Positions 57,368 to 64,000 of a stretch of 64,000 nt of DNA are shown piece by piece (positions within the stretch are counted from its first letter, which is position 1; every line of letters begins with the position of its first letter). The notes under the pieces were generated by a model that worked only from the letters and a program-made list of their open reading frames with translations, made no database searches and was not told where the DNA came from. This DNA comes from Aminobacter sp039907765 (GTDB lineage: Bacteria; Pseudomonadota; Alphaproteobacteria; Rhizobiales; Rhizobiaceae): contig NZ_JARDJI010000009.1 in NCBI RefSeq assembly GCF_039907765.1, positions 62,001 through 126,000 of the forward strand, given 5' to 3'. The position numbers and the translations under genes are program-made.

Positions 57368-58230
57368 ACGACACCTCTTGCGTTGCGGGCGCGGGCCATG
57401 ACGAAGGTGAAGTCCAGTGCCCATGGCACGTCTTTCGAGCCGGACGGCTTGAAGTCGCCGATCAGGTTCGGGCGAACCGAAAACAGCGGATCCTCGACGA
57501 TCTCGGCTTCGGACCTCACGAAGATCTGCGTCGTGATCGTCTCGAAGCCGCCTGCATTGATGATGAAATGAATGTGGGCCGGCCGCTGCAACGGGCAGCC
57601 AAGGGCGTCGAGAAGCTGCCCGACGGGACCATCGTCAGGGACGGAGTAGCCGCCGGGCATCACGCTGCGATAGGAGAAGCGCCCTCGTGCGTCGGTGGAA
57701 AAGACCCCGCGCAGATTGAATTCGGGCTGATTGTCGGGCTCCTGGTTCTCATAGAGGCCCGAACCATTCGCCTGCCATGTCTCCACCGTGGCACCGGCGA
57801 TCGGACAACCGTCGAGGTCGGTGACCCGGCCGCGCACTTCGAGTTTCACTCCGACACCGTCGAGGCAAATGTCTGCACCCACGGAACGCCGCGGTGCGTC
57901 GGAACGATAGAACGGCCCTCTCGGCGTGTTGGGGGTGGCGCCAGCTGGCCGCCGGCAATTGATATCCTCGACCAGGGCCGTGGCTCCGATCAGGTCGGCG
58001 AGCAGCACCCATTCCTGCCTGCGCTCGTCGGTCGCGTGGCCGATATCGGTGAGGTAGGCGACGGCTTCGCGCCACTCGGCCCGCGTTGGCTTCAGTTCGC
58101 GGATCACCTGGTGAATGTGCTCGACCACGGCGACGAGGCTGCTCGAAAGACGGCTTGCACCGGATCGCATGAGGCGCTGCGCGACGATCTCGCTGGATGT
58201 GTCGGCACCGAAAACGACGGTAGTAGGCAT
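57364..58230 (-). CDS. Intradiol ring-cleavage dioxygenase (second paralogue)
   Basis: A 288-residue non-haem iron dioxygenase paralogous to the one at 53307-54188 but clearly diverged. The iron ligands are Y160 (SGLYEN), Y195 (GGYSVP), H219 and H221 (RPAHIHF). The helical N-terminal domain TRAEWREAVAYLTDIGH is kept. It should cleave hydroxyquinol or a substituted catechol; active-site substitutions (SGLYEN versus DGFYDV) point to a different ring substituent. It is the first gene of the minus-strand operon and is coupled to maleylacetate reductase by ATGA. A LysR gene is divergent across 101 bp. Confidence 0.9.
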   Translation of the reverse strand: MPTTVVFGADTSSEIVAQRLMRSGASRLSSSLVAVVEHIHQVIRELKPTRAEWREAVAYLTDIGHATDERRQEWVLLADLIGATALVEDINCRRPAGATPNTPRGPFYRSDAPRRSVGADICLDGVGVKLEVRGRVTDLDGCPIAGATVETWQANGSGLYENQEPDNQPEFNLRGVFSTDARGRFSYRSVMPGGYSVPDDGPVGQLLDALGCPLQRPAHIHFIINAGGFETITTQIFVRSEAEIVEDPLFSVRPNLIGDFKPSGSKDVPWALDFTFVMARARNARGVV

Positions 58231-58318
58231 CTGCTCGATCCTTTCTGACAGGCTCGGTGCCTGAAAAGGAAACTAGCAACTCCGCTCATGACCGTTGATG
58301 ATTTGTCGGCCGATTGTT

Positions 58319-58333
58319 ATAGCAAATTGCTAT
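58319..58333. promoter_or_regulatory. Palindrome ATAGCA-N3-TGCTAT at the LysR start codon
   Basis: A perfect 6-bp inverted repeat with spacer AAT fits the T-N11-A pattern of LysR operators. It overlaps the first two bases of the LysR start codon and lies about 90 bp before the divergent dioxygenase gene. Binding here would give autorepression and activation of the catabolic operon. Confidence 0.6.
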
Positions 58334-59282
58334 GAAACTCGATGAACGCCATCTGATCCAGCTCGCAGCGGTGATCAACGCTGGAGGTGTCACCGAGGGC
58401 GCGGAAGCGCTCGGCATGACCCAGTCCGCGGTGTCCCGCACCCTGGCCGTGCTGGAGAGGCGCCTGGGGGAACCGCTGTTCGTCAAGGGACGCCGGCCGT
58501 TGCGCCCGACGCCGCTCGGGCGGGCACTCGGCGAGCATGGTCAGGCGATGCTCTTGCAGTCGCGCAAGGCGTCGGAACTTGTCGACAGCTTCCGGCACGG
58601 CCACTCGGGCGCGGTGCGCGTCGGCGGCACCCAATTCTTCATGGACGCCCTGATCTCAGGCATGATCGCGAAGTTCCACAATGTGCGGCCGGAAGTGCGG
58701 GTGGAGCAGAGCTATGGCTACCTGCCCGAACTGCAAGCCGCCATCCGTGCTGACAGGATCGATCTGGCCATCTGTCCGGTGGACGTGCTTGAAGAAGGGT
58801 CGGGGTTCGAGTTCGAACGCATACTTCCCGGACACAACATGGTGGCGTGCCGCGTCACGCACCCGCTGCTGATGAAGCGCCGGCTGAAGGGACCCGAAAT
58901 CCTGGACTATCCATGGATCGCGCCCCCGCCTGGAAGTCCACTGCTTGCGGACATGCGCGCGATGCTTGTCGGGCTGGGCGCCACCGAGGTCCGCATCCCC
59001 TATGTCGGCGGGTCGCTGGCCAGCGCAATGAACTACATGAAGCATAGCGATGCCTTGACGGTGCTGCCACACAGCGTCGTCTTCGCCTACCGGAAGGAGC
59101 GTGAAATCACCGCGCTGCCTCTGCGGATACATCATCCCGAGCGCACGCTTGGCATATTGACGCTCGCCGGCAGTCCGCAGTCACCTGCCGTTGCCGCGTT
59201 CTCAAGGCACATCGCAGCCAGCTTCGAGAAGCTGGCCGGCCTCATCAAGCGACACGAGCAGACGGTCATCTGGACCGGCTAG
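58332..59282 (+). CDS. LysR family transcriptional regulator of the hydroxyquinol-type operon
   Basis: A 316-residue LysR regulator. The recognition region is AEALGMTQSAVSRTLAVLE, followed by LFVKGRRPLRPTPLG. The effector-binding domain starts around residue 93 (GAVRVGGTQFF). It is divergent from the dioxygenase-maleylacetate reductase-monooxygenase operon, so it most likely activates that operon in response to an aromatic intermediate. A palindrome of LysR type covers its own start codon, suggesting autoregulation. Confidence 0.9.
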   Translation: MKLDERHLIQLAAVINAGGVTEGAEALGMTQSAVSRTLAVLERRLGEPLFVKGRRPLRPTPLGRALGEHGQAMLLQSRKASELVDSFRHGHSGAVRVGGTQFFMDALISGMIAKFHNVRPEVRVEQSYGYLPELQAAIRADRIDLAICPVDVLEEGSGFEFERILPGHNMVACRVTHPLLMKRRLKGPEILDYPWIAPPPGSPLLADMRAMLVGLGATEVRIPYVGGSLASAMNYMKHSDALTVLPHSVVFAYRKEREITALPLRIHHPERTLGILTLAGSPQSPAVAAFSRHIAASFEKLAGLIKRHEQTVIWTG

Positions 59283-59440
59283 GGCCGCCCGCCCGCCATC
59301 GACGGAGTCTGGTCGGAACGGGCGGCTGCGTCATGTTTCCAGCATGGCAGGATCGATCGCCCCTTGCATCGCGCCCGGACCTCTTCGGGACTCTCCTGCA
59401 TCTTATCATCCCTGACGCTGCCGGTGCCCGATCCAGTCCC

Positions 59441-59490
59441 TTGACAGGGACGGCACGGTCGTGGTTTCAATGTGGAAACGTTTCCACATT
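59441..59490 (+). promoter_or_regulatory. Promoter element and LacI-type operator of the sugar operon
   Basis: A consensus -35 box TTGACA (59441-59446) is followed by a perfect 22-bp palindrome at 59469-59490 whose centre TGTGGAAACG / TTTCCACA resembles LacI/PurR-family operators with central CG. The operator would overlap the -10/start region, so a LacI-type repressor should block initiation. The aldolase start codon is 11 bp downstream. No lacI gene lies in the visible sequence. Confidence 0.75.
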
Positions 59491-59500
59491 TGAGGACTTC

Positions 59501-60325
59501 ATGAAAACCGCGCGCATGAACCGGCTATTTGGTGTGTCGGGCAATTGCTTCGACGTGGCCATCGACCATGGCATGTTCAACGAGAAGACCTTCCTCGGCG
59601 GTATCGAGGACATGCACCGCGCAATCAGGATTGTGGCGGACGCTAGGCCGGATGCGATCCAGCTGCCGCCCGGGACGGCGCCGATCCTGCAGGCGATCAA
59701 GGGCAAGGACCGCCCCGCGCTGGTGCTCCGCACCGATATCGCCAACGTCTATGGCACTCCGCTGCCGAGGACGCTGTTCTCCGAGGTTGTCGATCGCCCG
59801 GTCGAGCAGGGGGTGGTGCTGGATGCGGCCTGTGTTGTCGTCAACCTGCTGCAGCTGCCCGACCAGCCGGAGATCCATCACGCCTGTGTTCGCAACGTGA
59901 ACGCGCTGAAGCGCGAATGCGAGATCATGGGCATGCCGCTGATGGTCGAACCGCTGGTGATGCAGGACAATTCCAAGGGCGGCTACATGGTCAACGGCGA
60001 TATCGGCCAGATCCTGCCCCTGGTCCGCCAGGCGGTCGAGCTCGGCGCCGACATCATCAAGGCCGACCCCTGCGACGACGTGCAGGAATACCACCGCGTG
60101 ATCGAGGTCGCGCAGGGCATTCCGGTCCTTGTGCGCGGCGGCGGCAAGGTCTCCGACCGCGAGATCCTCGTCCGCACGGCGGAACTGATGAAGCAGGGCG
60201 CGCGCGGCATCGTCTATGGCCGCAACGTGATCCACAACGCCAATCCGACAGCGATCACCCGCGCGTTGATGGCGGTGGTGCACGAAGGCGCCGCAGCCGA
60301 CGCGGCGACGAAATATCTGGGCTGA
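59501..60325 (+). CDS. Class I aldolase, DhnA/FbaB-LsrF family
   Basis: A 274-residue TIM-barrel aldolase. The barrel entrance AIDHGMF, the Schiff-base lysine in GADIIKADP (K187) and the phosphate-binding loop LVRGGGKV (210-217) are those of the DeoC/FbaB/LsrF group. It probably splits a ketose phosphate into dihydroxyacetone phosphate (or pyruvate-type products) and an aldehyde. The ATG at 59501 follows the operator directly; in-frame upstream sequence from 59333 is non-coding promoter DNA. It heads an operon with a dehydrogenase, an isomerase, a kinase and a sugar importer. Confidence 0.87.
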   Translation: MKTARMNRLFGVSGNCFDVAIDHGMFNEKTFLGGIEDMHRAIRIVADARPDAIQLPPGTAPILQAIKGKDRPALVLRTDIANVYGTPLPRTLFSEVVDRPVEQGVVLDAACVVVNLLQLPDQPEIHHACVRNVNALKRECEIMGMPLMVEPLVMQDNSKGGYMVNGDIGQILPLVRQAVELGADIIKADPCDDVQEYHRVIEVAQGIPVLVRGGGKVSDREILVRTAELMKQGARGIVYGRNVIHNANPTAITRALMAVVHEGAAADAATKYLG

Positions 60326-60335
60326 GGAGGCGGCC

Positions 60336-61493
60336 ATGGGAGGAAAGGTCATACGCTTCGGCATCATCGGCTGCGGCCTGATGGGGCGCGAATTGGCGAG
60401 TGCTGCGGCGCGCTGGCTGCATTTGACAGGCGCCAAGGCCCGTCCCGAGATCGTGGCGGTCTGCGACACCAACCCGGTGCTGATGGATTGGTTCGCCACT
60501 CATTTGCCCGGCGTCAGGCAGACGACCACCGACTATCGCGAATTGCTGGCGAACCCGGAAGTCGACGCCGTCTATTGCGCCGTGCCGCATCTGCTGCATG
60601 CCGAAATGTACCCCGAGATCCTGAAGGCCGGGAAGCATCTGTTCGGCGAAAAGCCCTTCGGCATGGATGCCGCACAGAACCGCATCATCGACGCGGCGGT
60701 GAAGGCGCATCAAGACGTGCTGGTGCGCTGCTCGTCGGAGATGCCCTTCTTCCCCGGCGCGCAGAAGGTGATCGACTTCGTTCGCAAGGGGCACGTCGGC
60801 GAAATCCTGGAAGTCGAATCCTGCTTCCTGCATTCGTCCGACATCAACCCCGACAAGCCGATCAATTGGAAGCGAGTGGTCGGCGTGAACGGCGAATATG
60901 GTTGCATGGGCGACCTGGGAATGCATGTGCTGCATGTTCCCCTGCGGCTCGGCTGGAAGCCTGAGGCAGTCAGCGCGACCCTTGTAAAGCGCGTCACCAC
61001 TCGTCCTGACGGCAAGGGCAACCAGGTCCCCTGCATGACCTGGGACAACGCGACGGTCACCGGCACGGTCAAGGCCGAGGGCGGCGATTTTCCGCTGGTG
61101 TTGAAAACCTGGCGAATCGCGCCCGGCGAAAGCAACACCTGGTCCATCCGGGTGCTGGGCATGAAAGGCTCGGCCTTCTTCACCACCAAGTCGCCACGCC
61201 AGTGGCAGTTCATGCACTACGAGGCCGGCGGACCGCAGTGCTGGCAGGTCGAGGATCTCGGCTATCAATCGCTCTTCCCCACGATTACCGGCGGCATCTT
61301 CGAATTCGGCTTCACCGACGCGATCCAACAGATGTGGGCGGCGTTCGTCGACGAGCTTTCGGGCGGCGACGCCAACGGCTTCCAGTGTGCGACACCGCAG
61401 GAGGCAGCCGATCACCACGCCGTGCTGACCGCAGCTCTCGAGGCCGGGAAGACCGGCCGCGTGGTGCCCGTCGCCTATGGACGCGCGGCATGA
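60336..61493 (+). CDS. Gfo/Idh/MocA family oxidoreductase
   Basis: A 385-residue NAD(P)-dependent dehydrogenase. The Rossmann motif is FGIIGCGLMGRE (8-19), the conserved EKP is in LFGEKPFGMD, and the substrate-binding beta domain follows (WKRVVGVNGEYGCMGDLGMH with the catalytic His-Asp pair in DLGMH). Members oxidise sugars, sugar acids or inositols. It lies 10 bp after the aldolase and overlaps the isomerase by 4 bp. It may carry out the first oxidation or epimerisation of the imported sugar. The substrate is not known. Confidence 0.9.
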   Translation: MGGKVIRFGIIGCGLMGRELASAAARWLHLTGAKARPEIVAVCDTNPVLMDWFATHLPGVRQTTTDYRELLANPEVDAVYCAVPHLLHAEMYPEILKAGKHLFGEKPFGMDAAQNRIIDAAVKAHQDVLVRCSSEMPFFPGAQKVIDFVRKGHVGEILEVESCFLHSSDINPDKPINWKRVVGVNGEYGCMGDLGMHVLHVPLRLGWKPEAVSATLVKRVTTRPDGKGNQVPCMTWDNATVTGTVKAEGGDFPLVLKTWRIAPGESNTWSIRVLGMKGSAFFTTKSPRQWQFMHYEAGGPQCWQVEDLGYQSLFPTITGGIFEFGFTDAIQQMWAAFVDELSGGDANGFQCATPQEAADHHAVLTAALEAGKTGRVVPVAYGRAA

Positions 61494-62161
61494 AGCGGTC
61501 TGCAATCAATGCGGCGCTGCGCCGGGCCGAAGCGATGCTTGCGGATCACTGCTGGCTCCTGCCCGATTGGGCCGGCTGGTCGCCTGCGGACCATGCGTCG
61601 GATCCTGGCCTGTCAGCCTTCCTTCGCCAGCGTCAGCTCGGGTGGGACGTGACGGATTTCGGTCTCGGCGATTTCGCCCACCGCGGCCTGGTCCTCTTCT
61701 GCGTCAGGAATGGCGCGCAGGGTAATCCGGCAACGCTTCCCTATGCCGAAAAACTTCTGTTCGTAGCGGAAGGGCAGGTGACGCCCTTCCACGCCCACAA
61801 GGTCAAGGTCGAGGACATCATCGTGCGCGGCGGCGGCCATCTGTGCGTTGCCTTCACGCGGCACGGTTCGTTCGCCGAAGCGCCGGTGCTGGTGGACGGC
61901 CGCGTCGTGACCGATCCTTATGACACGCCGATCCGGCTGCGTCCGGGGCAGAGCATCACGATCCCGCGCGGCATGCAGCACAGCTTCTGGGGCGAAGCCG
62001 GGGCGGGCGACGTGTTCGCGGCCGAGGTCAGCCAATGCAACGACGACCTGGCGGACAATTTCTTCCTCGAACCTCTGGGCCGCTTCGCCGAGATCGAAGA
62101 GGACGAGCCGCCGCATCACCTGCTTTGGAACGAGAGTTCGCCCGGAGGCGCAACACCATGA
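61490..62161 (+). CDS. D-lyxose/D-mannose isomerase family protein (cupin)
   Basis: A 223-residue cupin related to D-lyxose ketol-isomerase. The metal-binding stretch PFHAHKVKVEDIIVRGGG corresponds to the family HxHxxKxED-IxNRGGG pattern. The later PRGMQHSFWGEAG supplies the last His, and EVSQCNDDLADNFF is also conserved. It interconverts an aldose and a ketose in the cytosol. ATGA overlaps couple it to both the dehydrogenase before it and the kinase after it. Lyxose itself is rare, so a related pentose or hexose may be the real substrate. Confidence 0.87.
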   Translation: MKRSAINAALRRAEAMLADHCWLLPDWAGWSPADHASDPGLSAFLRQRQLGWDVTDFGLGDFAHRGLVLFCVRNGAQGNPATLPYAEKLLFVAEGQVTPFHAHKVKVEDIIVRGGGHLCVAFTRHGSFAEAPVLVDGRVVTDPYDTPIRLRPGQSITIPRGMQHSFWGEAGAGDVFAAEVSQCNDDLADNFFLEPLGRFAEIEEDEPPHHLLWNESSPGGATP

Positions 62162-63174
62162 CGGGTATGATGCCCAAGGGCGATGGCGTCGTTTGCGCCG
62201 GAAACTGGATCGTAGATATCGTCCACACACTGGACCGCTGGCCGGCGAAAAGCGACCTCGTGCATATCCTGTCGGAAGCCGAGGGCGTCGGTGGCGGGGC
62301 GGCCAATGTGGCCATCGACCTTGCCGCGTTCGACACCGGCCTGCCTTTGTTCGCGGTCGGCCTTACCGGCACCGACCGTCATGCCGAAACGGTGCGTCTG
62401 GCCTGCCGGGCGGCGGGGCTGGACAGCCGCCACCTCGGCGCCACCGCCGCTGCGGCCACCGCGCATACGCATGTGATGAACCTGCCCGGCGACAGCCGCA
62501 CCTTCCTCTACCATGCGGGGGCCAATGACCTGTTCGATGCAGCGCAGCTGTCGATCGGGGCCTTGGCCGAAATGGACGCGCGCATCTTCTATCTGGGCTA
62601 TCTCAATTTGTTGAACGGGCTCGATGCGATCGGCCCCGACGGCAGCACCGGTGCGGCCGCACTGTTGCGACGGGCGCGGTTGGCCGGGATGCAGACCTGC
62701 GTCGACCTCGTCTCCACGGACGGGCCGCGCTTCCGCACCACGGTCGAAGCGACACTCGCCGAAATCGACCATCTTTTCCTGAACGAAATCGAGGCCGCTC
62801 GTGCCACGGGGCTCGCCATTTCGGGCCCGCAGGATGCCAAGGGCATGGAGGCGGCTGGCAGGCAGCTGCTGGCGGCTGGGGTGCGGCAGACCGTGATCCT
62901 GCATTCACGGGACCTGGCGATCTGGTTGCCGAAACTTGGATCGGCGGTCCGTCTTGCCTCCATACCCATGCCTGCCTCGGAGATCGTAAGCCCGGTCGGT
63001 GCAGGCGACGCGTTCTGCGCCGGGGTGATCTTCGGCATCCATGAGCACTGGCCGCCCAATTACGCGCTGCTGCTCGGCCATCGCGCCGCGGCCGCGGCGC
63101 TGCGCTCGCCGACTGCGACGGGAAGCATCCCGCCGCTTGTGGCCCTCATGCCCGAGGCGTTCGCAACCAGTTGA
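62158..63174 (+). CDS. PfkB family carbohydrate kinase
   Basis: A 338-residue ribokinase-like sugar kinase. The N-terminal GGG motif is EGVGGGAANVAIDLA, and the C-terminal signature is SPVGAGDAFCAGVI with the catalytic Asp in GAGD. It should phosphorylate the ketose formed by the isomerase, giving the substrate for the aldolase. The start ATG at 62158 overlaps the isomerase stop. The order isomerase, kinase, aldolase is the logic of an Embden-Meyerhof-type sugar route. Confidence 0.92.
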   Translation: MTGMMPKGDGVVCAGNWIVDIVHTLDRWPAKSDLVHILSEAEGVGGGAANVAIDLAAFDTGLPLFAVGLTGTDRHAETVRLACRAAGLDSRHLGATAAAATAHTHVMNLPGDSRTFLYHAGANDLFDAAQLSIGALAEMDARIFYLGYLNLLNGLDAIGPDGSTGAAALLRRARLAGMQTCVDLVSTDGPRFRTTVEATLAEIDHLFLNEIEAARATGLAISGPQDAKGMEAAGRQLLAAGVRQTVILHSRDLAIWLPKLGSAVRLASIPMPASEIVSPVGAGDAFCAGVIFGIHEHWPPNYALLLGHRAAAAALRSPTATGSIPPLVALMPEAFATS

Positions 63175-63209
63175 ATCCACGAAATGGTTTGTCAAAAAGG
63201 GAGGAAACC

Positions 63210-64000
63210 GTGACGACAACCACCAAGCGTAGCTTGTTGAAAGCCACCATCGCAGCGTTGGCAATTGGCCTGGCCCTGCCGGCGCTGGCCCAGGAAAAGC
63301 CCGTCATCGCCAGCATCGTGTTCCAGGGCGATTCCTTCATGAAATCGCTGCAGCAGGGCGTCAAGGAAGGTGCCACTGCCGGCGGCGCCGAGGTGCTGGA
63401 AATCAACATCGACGGCGACCAGGCCAAGGAAACCGAGGCGATCGATACCTATATTGCCCGCAAGGTCGATGCGATCGTGATCGCCCCGCTGTCGGCAACC
63501 AATTCGGCCGCTGCTCTGAAGCGTGCCAAGGATGCGGGCATCACCGTCATTGCGCTGAACGGCGGGCTTGAGGATGCCTCGATCGCGGCGGCCACGTTCT
63601 CGACTTCAAATACCGACCTCGGCAAGACCTCGGGCGAGGCGGCTGCCAAGTTCATCACCGAAAAGCTGGGCGGCAAGGCGAAGGTCGGCATCCTCGCCTT
63701 CTCGTCGCTCCTGCCGGAACAAAGCGGCGAGCGCACCGGAGGGTTCAAGGGCGCGGCCGCGCAGGGCAATCAGATAGACATTGAGGCCGCACAGGATGCC
63801 TGGCTGCCTGAAAAGGCCGTGACCGTCGCAACCGACATCATGACCGCCAATCCCGAGATCAACGTGATCTTCGCGGCCAATGAGGGCGGCACCATCGGCG
63901 CCATGCAGGCGGTGCGCAATGCGGGCAAGGCCGGGCAAGTCTTCGTCTTCGGCATCGACGGGTCGGAACAGCTTGCCAAGGGGCTGATGGCCGGGGACGA
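63210..64000 (+). CDS. Sugar ABC transporter substrate-binding protein, RbsB-like (3' end outside window)
   Basis: A periplasmic binding protein of which 263 codons are visible. The GTG start at 63210 has GGGAGGAAA upstream. The signal peptide is TIAALAIGLALPALAQ, and the type I sugar-binding fold follows with SIVFQGDSFMKSLQQG, INIDGDQAKE, DAIVIAPLS and IFAANEGGTIGA. About 50 C-terminal residues are missing at the window edge. It should bind the sugar handled by the enzymes upstream; the ATPase and permease genes presumably follow outside the window. Confidence 0.92.
   Translation, partial: MTTTTKRSLLKATIAALAIGLALPALAQEKPVIASIVFQGDSFMKSLQQGVKEGATAGGAEVLEINIDGDQAKETEAIDTYIARKVDAIVIAPLSATNSAAALKRAKDAGITVIALNGGLEDASIAAATFSTSNTDLGKTSGEAAAKFITEKLGGKAKVGILAFSSLLPEQSGERTGGFKGAAAQGNQIDIEAAQDAWLPEKAVTVATDIMTANPEINVIFAANEGGTIGAMQAVRNAGKAGQVFVFGIDGSEQLAKGLMAGD

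Noticed and set aside
54287..57571. A 1094-codon plus-strand open frame
   Set aside because: It runs antisense through the monooxygenase and maleylacetate reductase genes, both with clear motifs. Its length comes from high GC content, and its composition (Arg/His/Gly/Asp-rich) is not protein-like.

Overview
The window is GC-rich DNA from an alphaproteobacterium, most likely a member of the Hyphomicrobiales/Rhizobiales (Mesorhizobium- or Aminobacter-like). The evidence is the codon use, the type of exopolysaccharide locus, a rhizobial mosaic palindromic repeat, and the density of ABC transporters and LysR/GntR regulators. No rRNA, tRNA, CRISPR array, transposase or phage gene was seen. It looks like accessory DNA of a megaplasmid or symbiotic/catabolic island kind: a surface-polysaccharide locus is joined to several catabolic operons.

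Left edge (1-5.8 kb): the 5' part of a CynX-type transporter, a DHA2 efflux pump with a divergent LysR regulator, a small outer-membrane beta-barrel protein, and a PLP-dependent alpha-oxoamine synthase-like enzyme.

Polysaccharide locus (5.8-30.9 kb): this strongly resembles the galactoglucan (EPS II, exp/wg) cluster of Sinorhizobium meliloti in content and layout. On the minus strand lie a type I secretion ABC protein and its HlyD adaptor, then an RTX calcium-binding protein, two large GT2-fold proteins, a methyltransferase, two GT4 enzymes, a membrane-anchored coiled-coil protein and galU. On the plus strand lie a MarR regulator (WggR/ExpG-like), a GT4, an unknown protein, a GT2-GT4 fusion, two pyruvyl transferases, a secreted glycoside hydrolase and an alpha/beta-hydrolase. 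Three near-identical palindromes with the core TTCAA-N3-TTGAA lie upstream of the RTX gene, between the regulator and the ABC gene, and upstream of the unknown protein. This is the promoter distribution I recall for the S. meliloti regulator. An ankyrin-repeat gene closes the region.

Catabolic region (31.6-58.3 kb): an NMT1-type ABC transporter is followed by two paralogous amidohydrolases (one lacking the HxH metal motif) with UbiD and UbiX. A GntR-controlled operon on the other strand encodes a three-subunit molybdenum hydroxylase and a CobW GTPase. A cytosine-deaminase-like enzyme comes next, with a complete BMP-type ABC transporter that has two binding proteins. Then come a LysR gene and a hydroxyquinol-type operon (two intradiol dioxygenases, maleylacetate reductase, TfdB-like monooxygenase) with a divergent LysR. 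Together these suggest uptake, decarboxylation, hydroxylation and intradiol ring cleavage of an aromatic or N-heteroaromatic acid that enters central metabolism through maleylacetate. The substrate is not established.

Right edge (59.4-64 kb): a sugar operon (class I aldolase, Gfo/Idh/MocA dehydrogenase, D-lyxose-type isomerase, PfkB kinase, sugar ABC binding protein) behind a TTGACA promoter element and a perfect 22-bp LacI-type palindrome. The operon continues beyond the window.
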